Below, one piece after another: positions 14,327-20,054 of a DNA stretch of 20,054 bases. Location of the stretch: assembly GCA_002372275.1 (NCBI GenBank), contig DFFP01000024.1, positions 1 through 20,054 on the forward strand. Direction: 5' to 3'. Below the pieces are notes generated by a model. The model was given only the letters and a program-made list of their open reading frames with translations. It was not told the origin of the DNA and did no database searches. Every line of letters starts with the position of its first letter. Position 1 is the stretch's first letter. A program made the position numbers and the translations under genes. Origin of the DNA: Alphaproteobacteria bacterium UBA3773. GTDB lineage: Bacteria; Pseudomonadota; Alphaproteobacteria; RF32; CAG-239.

Positions 14327-14359
14327 AAAAAAAACGGCAGAGTATCTGCCGTTTTTTTT
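14327..14359. terminator. Bidirectional intrinsic terminator between tgt and ptsN
   Basis: Eight A, CGGCAGA, loop GTA, TCTGCCG and eight T form a perfect hairpin flanked by A- and T-tracts. It ends transcription of ptsN on the minus strand, overlapping the ptsN stop region at 14358, and of tgt on the plus strand. Confidence 0.85.
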
Positions 14360-14801
14360 AGTGTGTTAAAATTTTATAAATTTCATCTTTGGTTGTGGCT
14401 TTTCTGAGCTTGGCACACATTGTTTTGTTTTGCATCACCTTTGAAAGCGTTGCTAAAGCCTCCAAGTGATCTGCCCCGCTGTTTTCAGGCGAAACCAGCA
14501 TAAAAAACAAATCCACACCATCACCGTCAATCGCATCATACTCAATCGGCGCCGACAGCTTTGTAAAATAAGCCTTCACACGTTTAGCACCGCTTAATCT
14601 TGCATGCGGCACGGCAAACCCGTTACCGTATCCTGTTGATCCGAGCTTTTCACGCTCTGTAACAGCATCCAAAACAGCCTGAAAATCAATATTTTCGTGT
14701 CTTGCGAGCTTGGCGGACATTTCCTCAAGCAACTGCGACTTTGTTCCAGCCTTAAGCGACATCAGAATCGTATTCTGCGAAAGAATATCAGAAATTTTCA
14801 T
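14358..14801 (-). CDS. ptsN: PTS IIA-like nitrogen-regulatory protein (EIIA-Ntr)
   Basis: This cytoplasmic regulator has 147 residues and accepts phosphate on a histidine from an NPr/HPr-type carrier in the nitrogen PTS, linking carbon, nitrogen and potassium status to gene expression. The phosphorylated residue is His66 in NGFAVPHARLSGAK, within a complete fold: EREKLGSTGYG before it, and LFFMLVSPENSGADHLEALA then LSKVMQNK after it. The ATG lies 11 bases after the hpf stop, with AAGG upstream, so the two share a transcript, an order common in Proteobacteria. The rpoN gene that often precedes hpf is absent: the upstream neighbour is an unrelated prepilin-like gene. Its HPr and kinase partners are not in the window. 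Confidence 0.93.
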   Translation of the reverse strand: MKISDILSQNTILMSLKAGTKSQLLEEMSAKLARHENIDFQAVLDAVTEREKLGSTGYGNGFAVPHARLSGAKRVKAYFTKLSAPIEYDAIDGDGVDLFFMLVSPENSGADHLEALATLSKVMQNKTMCAKLRKATTKDEIYKILTH

Positions 14802-14812
14802 TTTAAAAAGCC

Positions 14813-15373
14813 TTAAGCTTTCGGTTCAACCCAACCGATATTACCGTCACTGCGGCGATAAACCATGCTGATGTGATTATTCGAGGCATTACGGAACATC
14901 AAAGCTCCTTCACCCGACAAATCCATATACATCACAGCTTCGCTGACCGTACAAACAGGAATATTTGCATCTGTTTCAGCAATAGTAATCGGAGATGAAA
15001 CATCAACATCCATTTCTTCTTCTGTTTCATGGAGCGGTAAAACAGCCTGATAAGCAAGCTCAGCCAAACCGATTTTACTTTTATGGTCGTTTAATTTGTT
15101 TTTATTACGACGTAAACGTGTGGCAATATGTGCATTAGCGCTGTCAAAAGCAGAATACGGATCGCCGGCAGAACCTGTCCCTTTCAAAACCATATTTTTA
15201 GCGGGATGTACTGTTACTTCGGCCGAAAAACCTTCGCCTTCTTTTGAAAAAGTAACCACACAACTGATCGGAGCGTTAAAATATTTCAAAACTGTTGCAT
15301 CAACGGCTTCTTCGACATGACTTTTCAATCTGTCACTAATATCAACTTGCGTTCCTTTAAAGGTAATATTCAT
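14813..15373 (-). CDS. hpf: Ribosome hibernation-promoting factor, long form
   Basis: This is a long-type HPF of 186 residues. The N-terminal domain (about 1-100; MNITFKGTQVDISDRLKSHV, HPAKNMVLKGTG, RLRRNKNKLNDHK) binds the 30S decoding region. The C-terminal domain (about 130-183; SEAVMYMDLSGEGALMFRNA, ISMVYRRSDGNIGWVEP) dimerises 70S ribosomes into 100S particles under stress. The acidic linker (HETEEEMDVDVSS) is typical. GAGGAAA precedes the ATG. A good promoter lies about 50-75 bases upstream and overlaps the 3' end of the next gene, so hpf-ptsN can be transcribed on its own. An alternative name is raiA for the N-terminal part only. The length shows the long form. Confidence 0.94.
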   Translation of the reverse strand: MNITFKGTQVDISDRLKSHVEEAVDATVLKYFNAPISCVVTFSKEGEGFSAEVTVHPAKNMVLKGTGSAGDPYSAFDSANAHIATRLRRNKNKLNDHKSKIGLAELAYQAVLPLHETEEEMDVDVSSPITIAETDANIPVCTVSEAVMYMDLSGEGALMFRNASNNHISMVYRRSDGNIGWVEPKA

Positions 15374-15420
15374 TCTGTTTCCTCACATAAATATTTATTT
15401 TTTTGTTTTTACGAGCCTTT

Positions 15421-15449
15421 ATTATAAGCTATTTAATTTTGGATAGCAA
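15421..15449 (-). promoter_or_regulatory. hpf-ptsN promoter
   Basis: On the minus strand TTGCTA (15444-15449) and a perfect TATAAT (15421-15426) are 17 bases apart. It overlaps the stop codon of the prepilin-like gene, so the hpf-ptsN pair has its own start point. Confidence 0.7.
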
Positions 15450-16116
15450 CAGCATTTTCGCTATTTTTAAAAATATTTTCATTTAAGACAAAAAACATCA
15501 ACACACTGCAATAGCGACTTTTTTTGCAAACTTTACAAATTTGGTGACGTTGATCTTTTGTCGGGCTTATTTGTGCACCGTCGCGCGTAATATAATTATT
15601 GTTATACGAAAAATACATTTTACCTGGTGTTGTTTCGCTGATAACGCCGATATACCCCTGTTGTCCCCACCAATTTTTCGGAACAACCTTTTCCCACTCG
15701 GCCGACAAAAACTGCTCACAAGAATTGCGTTTATAAATATCCGTAAAATGCGTATAAACATAAGTATACGAAAAAGGATAAACATAGTCGATTTTAATAT
15801 CAATTTCGCCTAAAGGTGTTTTGCAAACTTTTCGCCTTTTATCAAAAAGACTCTGTTCTTCCACACACGAGGGAAGCAATTCATACGATTTCAAATAAAT
15901 CGGAGCATCAAATGCAATTCTTTTTTTGAGTAAATCTTCAGCTTTTTCCTGATATGACTGATAAAACTCAGATACAGTGTTGACGACCTCAACAATTCCT
16001 TTTTTATGCTGATAAAGCGACACCCAATACGCACAAAACCCGAATGCGATCAAAAACAAGGCTAAAAAGCCCAAATTTGCGAGCAACGAATAGCCGCTCT
16101 GAGATATTTTGCGCAT
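15433..16116 (-). CDS. Prepilin-like single-TM secreted protein
   Basis: This 227-residue protein starts MRKISQSGYSLLANLGFLAL followed by a continuous hydrophobic helix. This resembles a type IV prepilin leader: a short basic segment, Gly, then an aromatic residue and a helix (cleavage expected after Gly8). The glutamate usually found five residues after the cut is absent, as in some tip pseudopilins, so it could instead be an ordinary signal-anchor protein. The remainder is unrecognised, with aromatic stretches (YVYPFSYTYVYTHFTDIY, KNWWGQQGYIG) and a late cluster CKVCKKSRYC that could be disulphide-bonded. I choose the ATG at 16116 because GGAG lies six bases upstream. An ATG four codons earlier is too close to its ribosome site. 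No pilus assembly genes flank it. Confidence 0.6.
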   Translation of the reverse strand: MRKISQSGYSLLANLGFLALFLIAFGFCAYWVSLYQHKKGIVEVVNTVSEFYQSYQEKAEDLLKKRIAFDAPIYLKSYELLPSCVEEQSLFDKRRKVCKTPLGEIDIKIDYVYPFSYTYVYTHFTDIYKRNSCEQFLSAEWEKVVPKNWWGQQGYIGVISETTPGKMYFSYNNNYITRDGAQISPTKDQRHQICKVCKKSRYCSVLMFFVLNENIFKNSENAVAIQN

Positions 16117-16145
16117 AACACACTCCATAAACCTCTTATAAGTGT

Positions 16146-16174
16146 ATTATACGCAAAAAAGTTAATAAAGTCTA
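16146..16174 (-). promoter_or_regulatory. Promoter of the prepilin-like gene
   Basis: On the minus strand TAGACT (16169-16174) and a perfect TATAAT (16146-16151) are separated by 17 bases, in the short gap after ldh. The predicted start point is about 20-25 bases ahead of the chosen ATG. Confidence 0.65.
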
Positions 16175-16179
16175 TAATT

Positions 16180-17106
16180 TTATTTTTTCTTCAAATAGTT
16201 AGAAAGTTTTTGTGCGCTTTGACCGATCAGCTCATGTTCTTTGGCTGAAAAGCTCGGGAAAAACACACGTTCAATACCATGTTCATTCACAACGGTCGGC
16301 ATCGACAAACAAACGTTTTTAACACCTTCCACATTTTTATGAAGCGATGAAACGGTCAAAATGGCATTTTCATTTGTTGCAATGGCTTGGCAAATACGTG
16401 TCAAACCACCGGCGATTCCGTAAAATGTCGCTCCTTTTCCTTCAATAATTTTATAAGCGGCACCGCGTACATTTTCATCAATTTCGTTTTTAGCCTGCTC
16501 ATCAAGCGGTTTTCCCACAAGAAATGCAAAATCTTCAACCGAAAGTGTTCCGGCATTGGCGTTTGACCAAATCAAAACTTCGCTGTCGCCGTGTTCACCC
16601 AAAACGTTTGCATGCACCGACTTTGAAGAAATACCGAGATAATCGCCGAGAAGCGTTCTAAATCGCGACGTATCCAAAATCGTTCCGCTTCCGAAAACCT
16701 GATTAGAAGGAAGTCCCGAAAGCTCCAACATACAATTTGTCATAATATCAACCGGGTTTGAGGCCATAATCACAAAAGCCTTCGGCGCATACTTTAAAAT
16801 ATTTTCGGCAATACCTTTTAAGATATTGACATTTCGATCCATCAAATCGATTCTGGTTTCGCCCGGCTTTTGATTAGCCCCGGCCGTGACGATAATCGCA
16901 CCGGCACCTTTCAAATCTTCATACGAGCCGACATAAATTTTACTGGCATAAGCAAATGTTGTGGCATGCGAGATATCCAAAGCTTCAGCTTCAGCTTTTT
17001 TCTGGTTAATATCAATTAAAACGACTTCGTCTGAAACACCGCGCATCAAAAGTGTATAAGCGGTTGCGCTTCCGACTTGTCCAATTCCTATAATTCCGAC
17101 TTTCAT
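16180..17106 (-). CDS. ldh: L-lactate dehydrogenase
   Basis: This NAD-dependent dehydrogenase of 308 residues interconverts pyruvate and L-lactate in the cytoplasm, regenerating NAD+ during fermentation. The Rossmann loop is GIGQVGSA (7-14) and the NAD-selecting acidic residue lies in VLIDIN (29-34). The mobile loop NQKPGETR (78-85) carries Gln79 at the position that selects lactate dehydrogenase; malate dehydrogenases have Arg there. Catalytic pieces include Arg85, Asp145 in ILDTSRFR and His172 in GEHGDSE. The Gln argues for lactate over malate, though some family members are promiscuous. GAGG precedes the ATG and a plausible promoter lies 30-60 bases upstream. It stands alone: no fermentation neighbours are seen. 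Confidence 0.92.
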   Translation of the reverse strand: MKVGIIGIGQVGSATAYTLLMRGVSDEVVLIDINQKKAEAEALDISHATTFAYASKIYVGSYEDLKGAGAIIVTAGANQKPGETRIDLMDRNVNILKGIAENILKYAPKAFVIMASNPVDIMTNCMLELSGLPSNQVFGSGTILDTSRFRTLLGDYLGISSKSVHANVLGEHGDSEVLIWSNANAGTLSVEDFAFLVGKPLDEQAKNEIDENVRGAAYKIIEGKGATFYGIAGGLTRICQAIATNENAILTVSSLHKNVEGVKNVCLSMPTVVNEHGIERVFFPSFSAKEHELIGQSAQKLSNYLKKK

Positions 17107-17136
17107 TTTTTTCCTCTTGTTTTAGTTTGCCCGGCT

Positions 17137-17164
17137 AATATATAGACTTTTTAAAAAAATACAA
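17137..17164 (-). promoter_or_regulatory. Possible ldh promoter
   Basis: On the minus strand TTGTAT (17159-17164) and TATATT (17137-17142) are 16 bases apart, about 30 bases before the ldh start. The -35 box is weak. The rest of the 17107-17344 spacer is AT-rich and holds the divergent acpP promoter. Confidence 0.4.
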
Positions 17165-17273
17165 TCATTTTATCTGTCATAAACAACATTTTTCAAAACA
17201 TAAAAAAAACGAAATAAAATCAATAAGATAATCCAAAAAAACATCTTTTCGTTGCTTATTTTACAAAAAAAGC

Positions 17274-17302
17274 TTGCGTCTTTAACATAAATTTGCTATC
17301 AA
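17274..17302 (+). promoter_or_regulatory. acpP promoter
   Basis: TTGCGT (17274-17279) and TATCAA (17297-17302) are 17 bases apart and lie about 58 bases upstream of the acpP ATG. The leader ends in a GAGG ribosome site at 17347-17350. Confidence 0.55.
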
Positions 17303-17359
17303 TCACCCAAGGCTTTACCGAAAGTCTGAATTTGTTTTAATTTTATGAGGTTTAAATAC

Positions 17360-17593
17360 ATGACAGATACTGCAAATCGCGTTAAGAAAATCGTCGCTGA
17401 ACACCTTGGTGTTGAAGAATCTAAAGTGACCGAAAGCGCCAGCTTTATTGATGATTTAGGCGCTGATAGCTTAGATACGGTTGAACTCGTGATGGCTTTT
17501 GAAGAAGAATTCGGTTGTGAAATTCCGGATGACGCTGCAGAAAAGATTTTAACTGTTAAAGACGCTATTGATTATCTTTCGAAGAATGCTTAA
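17360..17593 (+). CDS. acpP: Acyl carrier protein
   Basis: This is the small acidic cytoplasmic carrier of growing fatty acyl chains, 77 residues, the standard length. Ser37 in DDLGADSLDTVELVMAFEEE is the site of the 4'-phosphopantetheine arm. I start it at 17360 (MTDTANRV), because the in-frame ATG at 17345 overlaps the GAGG ribosome site (17347-17350) and would add five atypical residues. A strong intrinsic terminator follows, and then fabF, the usual alphaproteobacterial order. The terminator probably sets a high acpP to fabF ratio. No fabD or fabG precedes it; ldh lies divergent instead. Confidence 0.97.
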   Translation: MTDTANRVKKIVAEHLGVEESKVTESASFIDDLGADSLDTVELVMAFEEEFGCEIPDDAAEKILTVKDAIDYLSKNA

Positions 17594-17616
17594 TCTTCGA
17601 TTGTTTTAAAAATCAT

Positions 17617-17646
17617 AAAACTCGCTGTGTTTAAGCGAGTTTTTTT
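17617..17646 (+). terminator. Intrinsic terminator between acpP and fabF
   Basis: AACTCGCT (17619-17626), a 7-base loop and AGCGAGTT (17634-17641) are followed by T-tracts. It would stop most acpP transcripts, so fabF and mltG depend on read-through or a promoter I cannot see. It also shows that the upstream in-frame GTG at 17627 is not the fabF start. Confidence 0.85.
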
Positions 17647-17671
17647 AAAATTTTTTTTGAAAGTAACGAAA

Positions 17672-18937
17672 ATGAAAAGAGTTGTCATCACAGGTCTTGG
17701 TATTGTATCCCCTTTAGGTGTCGGTGTCGAACATAACTGGAAACGCCTGCTTCAAGGCGAAAGCGGTATTTCTAAAATCACAGACATTGATTTAAAAGAT
17801 ATTCCGGTTCAAATTGCAGGGCGCGTTCCATGCGGAACAAATGAGGGCGAATTTAACATTGACGATGTCTTACCGCCCAAAGATCAAAAAAAGAACGATA
17901 TTTTTATTGCATACGGCATGAAGGCCGGCATGGATGCCATTGAAGATTGCGGTTACCTACCTCAAACAGAAATCGATCAAAATCGTTTCGGTGTTTATAT
18001 GGGCTCCGGCATTGGCGGACTTCAAACACTTTATGATGACTCGATTATATTCCATGAAAAAGGCATGCGCGGTGTTTCGCCGTTTTTCATTCCGTCTGTC
18101 TTAATCAACATGATTTCGGGCAATCTTTCCATTAAATACGGCCTCAAAGGTCCGAACGAAGCTTGCGTTTCAGCTTGCACAACAGGCACCCATGCCATCG
18201 GCGAAGCCTATCAAATGATTATGCGCGGCGATGCCGATGTGATGCTTGCCGGCTCGGCCGAAGCACCGATTAACGTTTTGGGTTTGGCCGGTTTTGCCCG
18301 CATGCATGCCATCACGGCCGATTTTAACGACGACCCGACCCATGCTTCCCGCCCGTGGGATAAAAATCGCTCCGGCTTTGTGATGAGCGAAGGTGCCGGT
18401 GCCGTTGTTTTGGAAGAATTAGAACATGCGCTTGCAAGAGGTGCTAAAATCTATGCCGAAGTTGTCGGTTACGGTGTCAGTGCCGACGCTTTCCACATCA
18501 CGACCCCGTCAGGCGAAGGTGCCAAACGCTCCATGCAAATGGCGCTTGATCATGCAAGCGAGCGCGGTATCAAAACAGAAGACATTTCCTATATCAACGC
18601 TCACGGCACATCCACCCCTGCCGGCGACGTCAGTGAAGCATTAGCCGTCAAAGAAGTTTTTGGGGCGCATATTCAAAATGTATCGATGTCTTCCACCAAA
18701 TCATCGGTGGGGCATATGCTCGGTGCCGCAGGTTCTGTTGAGGCAGTATTCACAACCCTTGCCATTCGAGACGGTATCTGTCCTGCCACTTTGAATTTGA
18801 CCGATCCCGAAGATGAAGTCAAAGATATGGATTTAGTGCCGTTAAAGCCTAAAAAACGCGAAATTAAAGCTGCTATGTCCAATTCATTCGGTTTCGGCGG
18901 CACAAATGCCACAATTATCTTAAGTCGCTATAAATAG
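17672..18937 (+). CDS. fabF: Beta-ketoacyl-ACP synthase II
   Basis: This condensing enzyme of 421 residues extends acyl-ACP with malonyl-ACP and controls the temperature-sensitive elongation step to cis-vaccenate. The thiolase-fold active site is complete: Cys169 in EACVSACTTGTHAIG, His311 in NAHGTSTPAGD, Lys343 and His348 in SSTKSSVGHMLGAAG, and a glycine-rich end SFGFGGTNATI. The ATG at 17672 (MKRVVITGLGIVSPLG) is the family's normal N-terminus. A GTG 15 codons earlier lies in the acpP terminator loop. Its ribosome site is weak (AAAG). It follows acpP and precedes mltG by three bases, so it is the expected partner of the ACP upstream. Confidence 0.97.
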   Translation: MKRVVITGLGIVSPLGVGVEHNWKRLLQGESGISKITDIDLKDIPVQIAGRVPCGTNEGEFNIDDVLPPKDQKKNDIFIAYGMKAGMDAIEDCGYLPQTEIDQNRFGVYMGSGIGGLQTLYDDSIIFHEKGMRGVSPFFIPSVLINMISGNLSIKYGLKGPNEACVSACTTGTHAIGEAYQMIMRGDADVMLAGSAEAPINVLGLAGFARMHAITADFNDDPTHASRPWDKNRSGFVMSEGAGAVVLEELEHALARGAKIYAEVVGYGVSADAFHITTPSGEGAKRSMQMALDHASERGIKTEDISYINAHGTSTPAGDVSEALAVKEVFGAHIQNVSMSSTKSSVGHMLGAAGSVEAVFTTLAIRDGICPATLNLTDPEDEVKDMDLVPLKPKKREIKAAMSNSFGFGGTNATIILSRYK

Positions 18938-18940
18938 ATC

Positions 18941-19900
18941 ATGAAAAAAGCTCTGTGTATAATATTTTTGCTTTTTGTCCTTGCCTCTGCCGGTTTGGGC
19001 ACATATTTGAGCAGAGCTTATACATCTTCGCTTGCCATCAATGAGCCTGTCATTTTCGAGCTTTTACTGGGGCAATCAGCCAAAGAGGCCGCACAAAAAT
19101 TATATCAAAATCATTTTGTTCCTCACCCGAGAATAGCCGAACTTTTCATTCGCCTCGGTGGTTTTGATAAAAACTTAAAGGCGGGCGAATATCAAATTAA
19201 ACCGCATTCAAGCTTAAAAGATATTTTAGAGCTTTTAAGTTCGGGCAAAGTTGTGATGCATCGCCTGACCTTACCCGAGGGTTTAACAACGCTTCAAATG
19301 CTTCAAATTATTGAACATGAACCACTTTTGACAGGCCCAATTTCAGAGCCTGCTCTTGAGGGCGACATGCTTCCCGAAACATATACATTTGTTAAAGGCG
19401 AAACCAAAAATAAAATCATCAAACAAGCCAAAAATGCCATGCAAAAAGTGCTTGAAAATGCGTGGCAAAACAGAGCCGAAAACTTGCCGTTTCAAAACAA
19501 AAATGAGCTTTTGATTTTAGCGTCTATCGTCGAAAAAGAAACGGGAAGCCACGACGAACGTGCCAAGGTTGCCTCTGTTTTTGTTAATCGCTTAAATATC
19601 GGTATGCCCCTTCAAACAGATCCGACCGTGATTTATGCCATCACCGGCGGCAAGTCCGATTTCGGACGCACCCTTCACCGCGCAGATATGGAAATTGACA
19701 GTCCGTTTAATACATACCGCTATAAGGGCCTGCCACCGACCCCGATTTGCAATCCGGGTCTCAAAGCTCTTGAGGCTACTGCAAATCCTCTAACGACAGA
19801 TTTTCTTTATTTTGTGGCCGACGGCAAAGGTGGCCACCGTTTTTCCAAAACTTTGAGCGAGCATAATAAAAATATCAAACTCTGGCTTCAAACAAAATAA
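18941..19900 (+). CDS. mltG: Endolytic murein transglycosylase MltG
   Basis: This inner-membrane enzyme of 319 residues cleaves nascent peptidoglycan strands and may act as the terminator of glycan elongation. It has an N-terminal membrane helix (about residues 3-22), then a LysM-like region (FELLLGQSAKEAAQKLYQNH to GEYQIKPHSSLKDILELL) and the catalytic domain from about 105. The catalytic Glu198 is in LASIVEKETG. Further family motifs are LPETYTF, VFVNRL, MPLQTDPTVIYAITGG, SPFNTYRYKGLPPTPICNPG and LYFVADGKGGHRFSKTLSEH. The length matches the family. It starts three bases after the fabF stop, as in many Alphaproteobacteria, which links fatty acid synthesis with wall synthesis in one transcript. 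A palindromic terminator lies about 80 bases downstream. Confidence 0.95.
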   Translation: MKKALCIIFLLFVLASAGLGTYLSRAYTSSLAINEPVIFELLLGQSAKEAAQKLYQNHFVPHPRIAELFIRLGGFDKNLKAGEYQIKPHSSLKDILELLSSGKVVMHRLTLPEGLTTLQMLQIIEHEPLLTGPISEPALEGDMLPETYTFVKGETKNKIIKQAKNAMQKVLENAWQNRAENLPFQNKNELLILASIVEKETGSHDERAKVASVFVNRLNIGMPLQTDPTVIYAITGGKSDFGRTLHRADMEIDSPFNTYRYKGLPPTPICNPGLKALEATANPLTTDFLYFVADGKGGHRFSKTLSEHNKNIKLWLQTK

Positions 19901-19979
19901 AAAGTTACATACTTCGCTCGCGCTCGGCTCTCGCTTGTGGTGAACCAACTTCTCGCCCGTTCAAATAAATCTTATTTCT

Positions 19980-20026
19980 GCAACCAATAAAAAACCACCC
20001 ACAAGGGGTGGTTTTTTATTGGTTGC
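19980..20026. terminator. Bidirectional terminator, perfect 21-bp inverted repeat reaching the tRNA end
   Basis: Perfect 21-base arms (19980-20000 and 20006-20026) flank a five-base loop. The core ACCACCC/GGGTGGT with A- and T-tracts ends transcription of mltG on plus and the tRNA on minus. The outer seven bases of the right arm are the tRNA's own 3' GCAACCA, so a copy of that end lies on the far side of the hairpin. Confidence 0.8.
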
Positions 20027-20054
20027 GGGAGAAGGATTTGAACCAACGACCTTC
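20020..20054 (-). tRNA. Initiator tRNA-Met, 3' part only (cut by window edge)
   Basis: The 35 visible bases on the minus strand are GAAGGTCGTTGGTTCAAATC then CTTCTCCCGCAACCA. The T-arm, the 3' acceptor strand CCCGCA with discriminator, and an encoded CCA match the alphaproteobacterial initiator tRNA. The anticodon lies beyond the window, so the identity is inferred from sequence memory. Confidence 0.75.

Noticed and set aside
16180..17106. Malate dehydrogenase
   Set aside because: The specificity loop reads NQKPGETR with Gln79 rather than the Arg expected for malate dehydrogenase.
17627..17671. GTG start giving fabF 15 extra residues
   Set aside because: It begins in the loop of the acpP terminator. 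The ATG at 17672 matches the family N-terminus.

Overview
The window looks like a chromosomal segment of a low-GC, probably host- or gut-associated member of the Alphaproteobacteria. That placement is an inference. It rests on an FzlA-type GST-fold protein with the C-terminal DLDF tail, the acpP-fabF-mltG and hpf-ptsN gene orders, and the 3' part of an alphaproteobacterial-looking initiator tRNA. An L-lactate dehydrogenase suggests fermentative capacity. The AT-rich spacers carry several members of a degenerate dispersed repeat. I see no phage, plasmid, IS transposase or CRISPR array.

Layout, left to right. (1) 1-5228, minus strand: a YD-repeat-like C-terminal remnant without a start codon, then dtd, preceded by an RND efflux pump operon (membrane-fusion protein, then inner-membrane transporter). 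The transporter stop and the dtd start overlap as TAATG. An inverted repeat overlaps the likely pump promoter. (2) 5229-8065: a fused SpmA/SpmB-type membrane protein (minus) diverges from a LemA-DUF3137 pair (plus). (3) 8066-8868: a 510-base repeat-rich spacer with a 172-base-offset tandem duplication abutting tRNA-Arg(CCT), then a large nested inverted repeat. (4) 8869-10912, minus: an operon of a periplasmic solute-binding-like protein, FzlA and a lipoprotein. (5) 11009-14048, plus: a MinD/ParA-like ATPase overlapping a J-domain-TM-SH3 fusion protein, followed closely by tgt. (6) 14049-14357: a repeat and hairpin spacer. (7) 14358-17106, minus: ptsN and hpf, a prepilin-like protein, and L-lactate dehydrogenase, the last three with their own recognisable promoters. 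(8) 17360-19900, plus: acpP, an intrinsic terminator, fabF and mltG. (9) At the right edge: a perfect 21-base-pair inverted repeat that runs into the 3' end of a truncated initiator tRNA.

Most genes are housekeeping: cell envelope (mltG, fabF, acpP, LemA, RND pump), translation quality (dtd, tgt, hpf, tRNAs), division (fzlA) and metabolic regulation (ptsN). The least explained units are the MinD-like ATPase with its J-domain/SH3 membrane partner, the solute-binding protein-FzlA-lipoprotein operon, and the tRNA-adjacent palindromes and duplication. All start corrections, promoters and hairpins were found by reading the sequence by eye. No database search was run.
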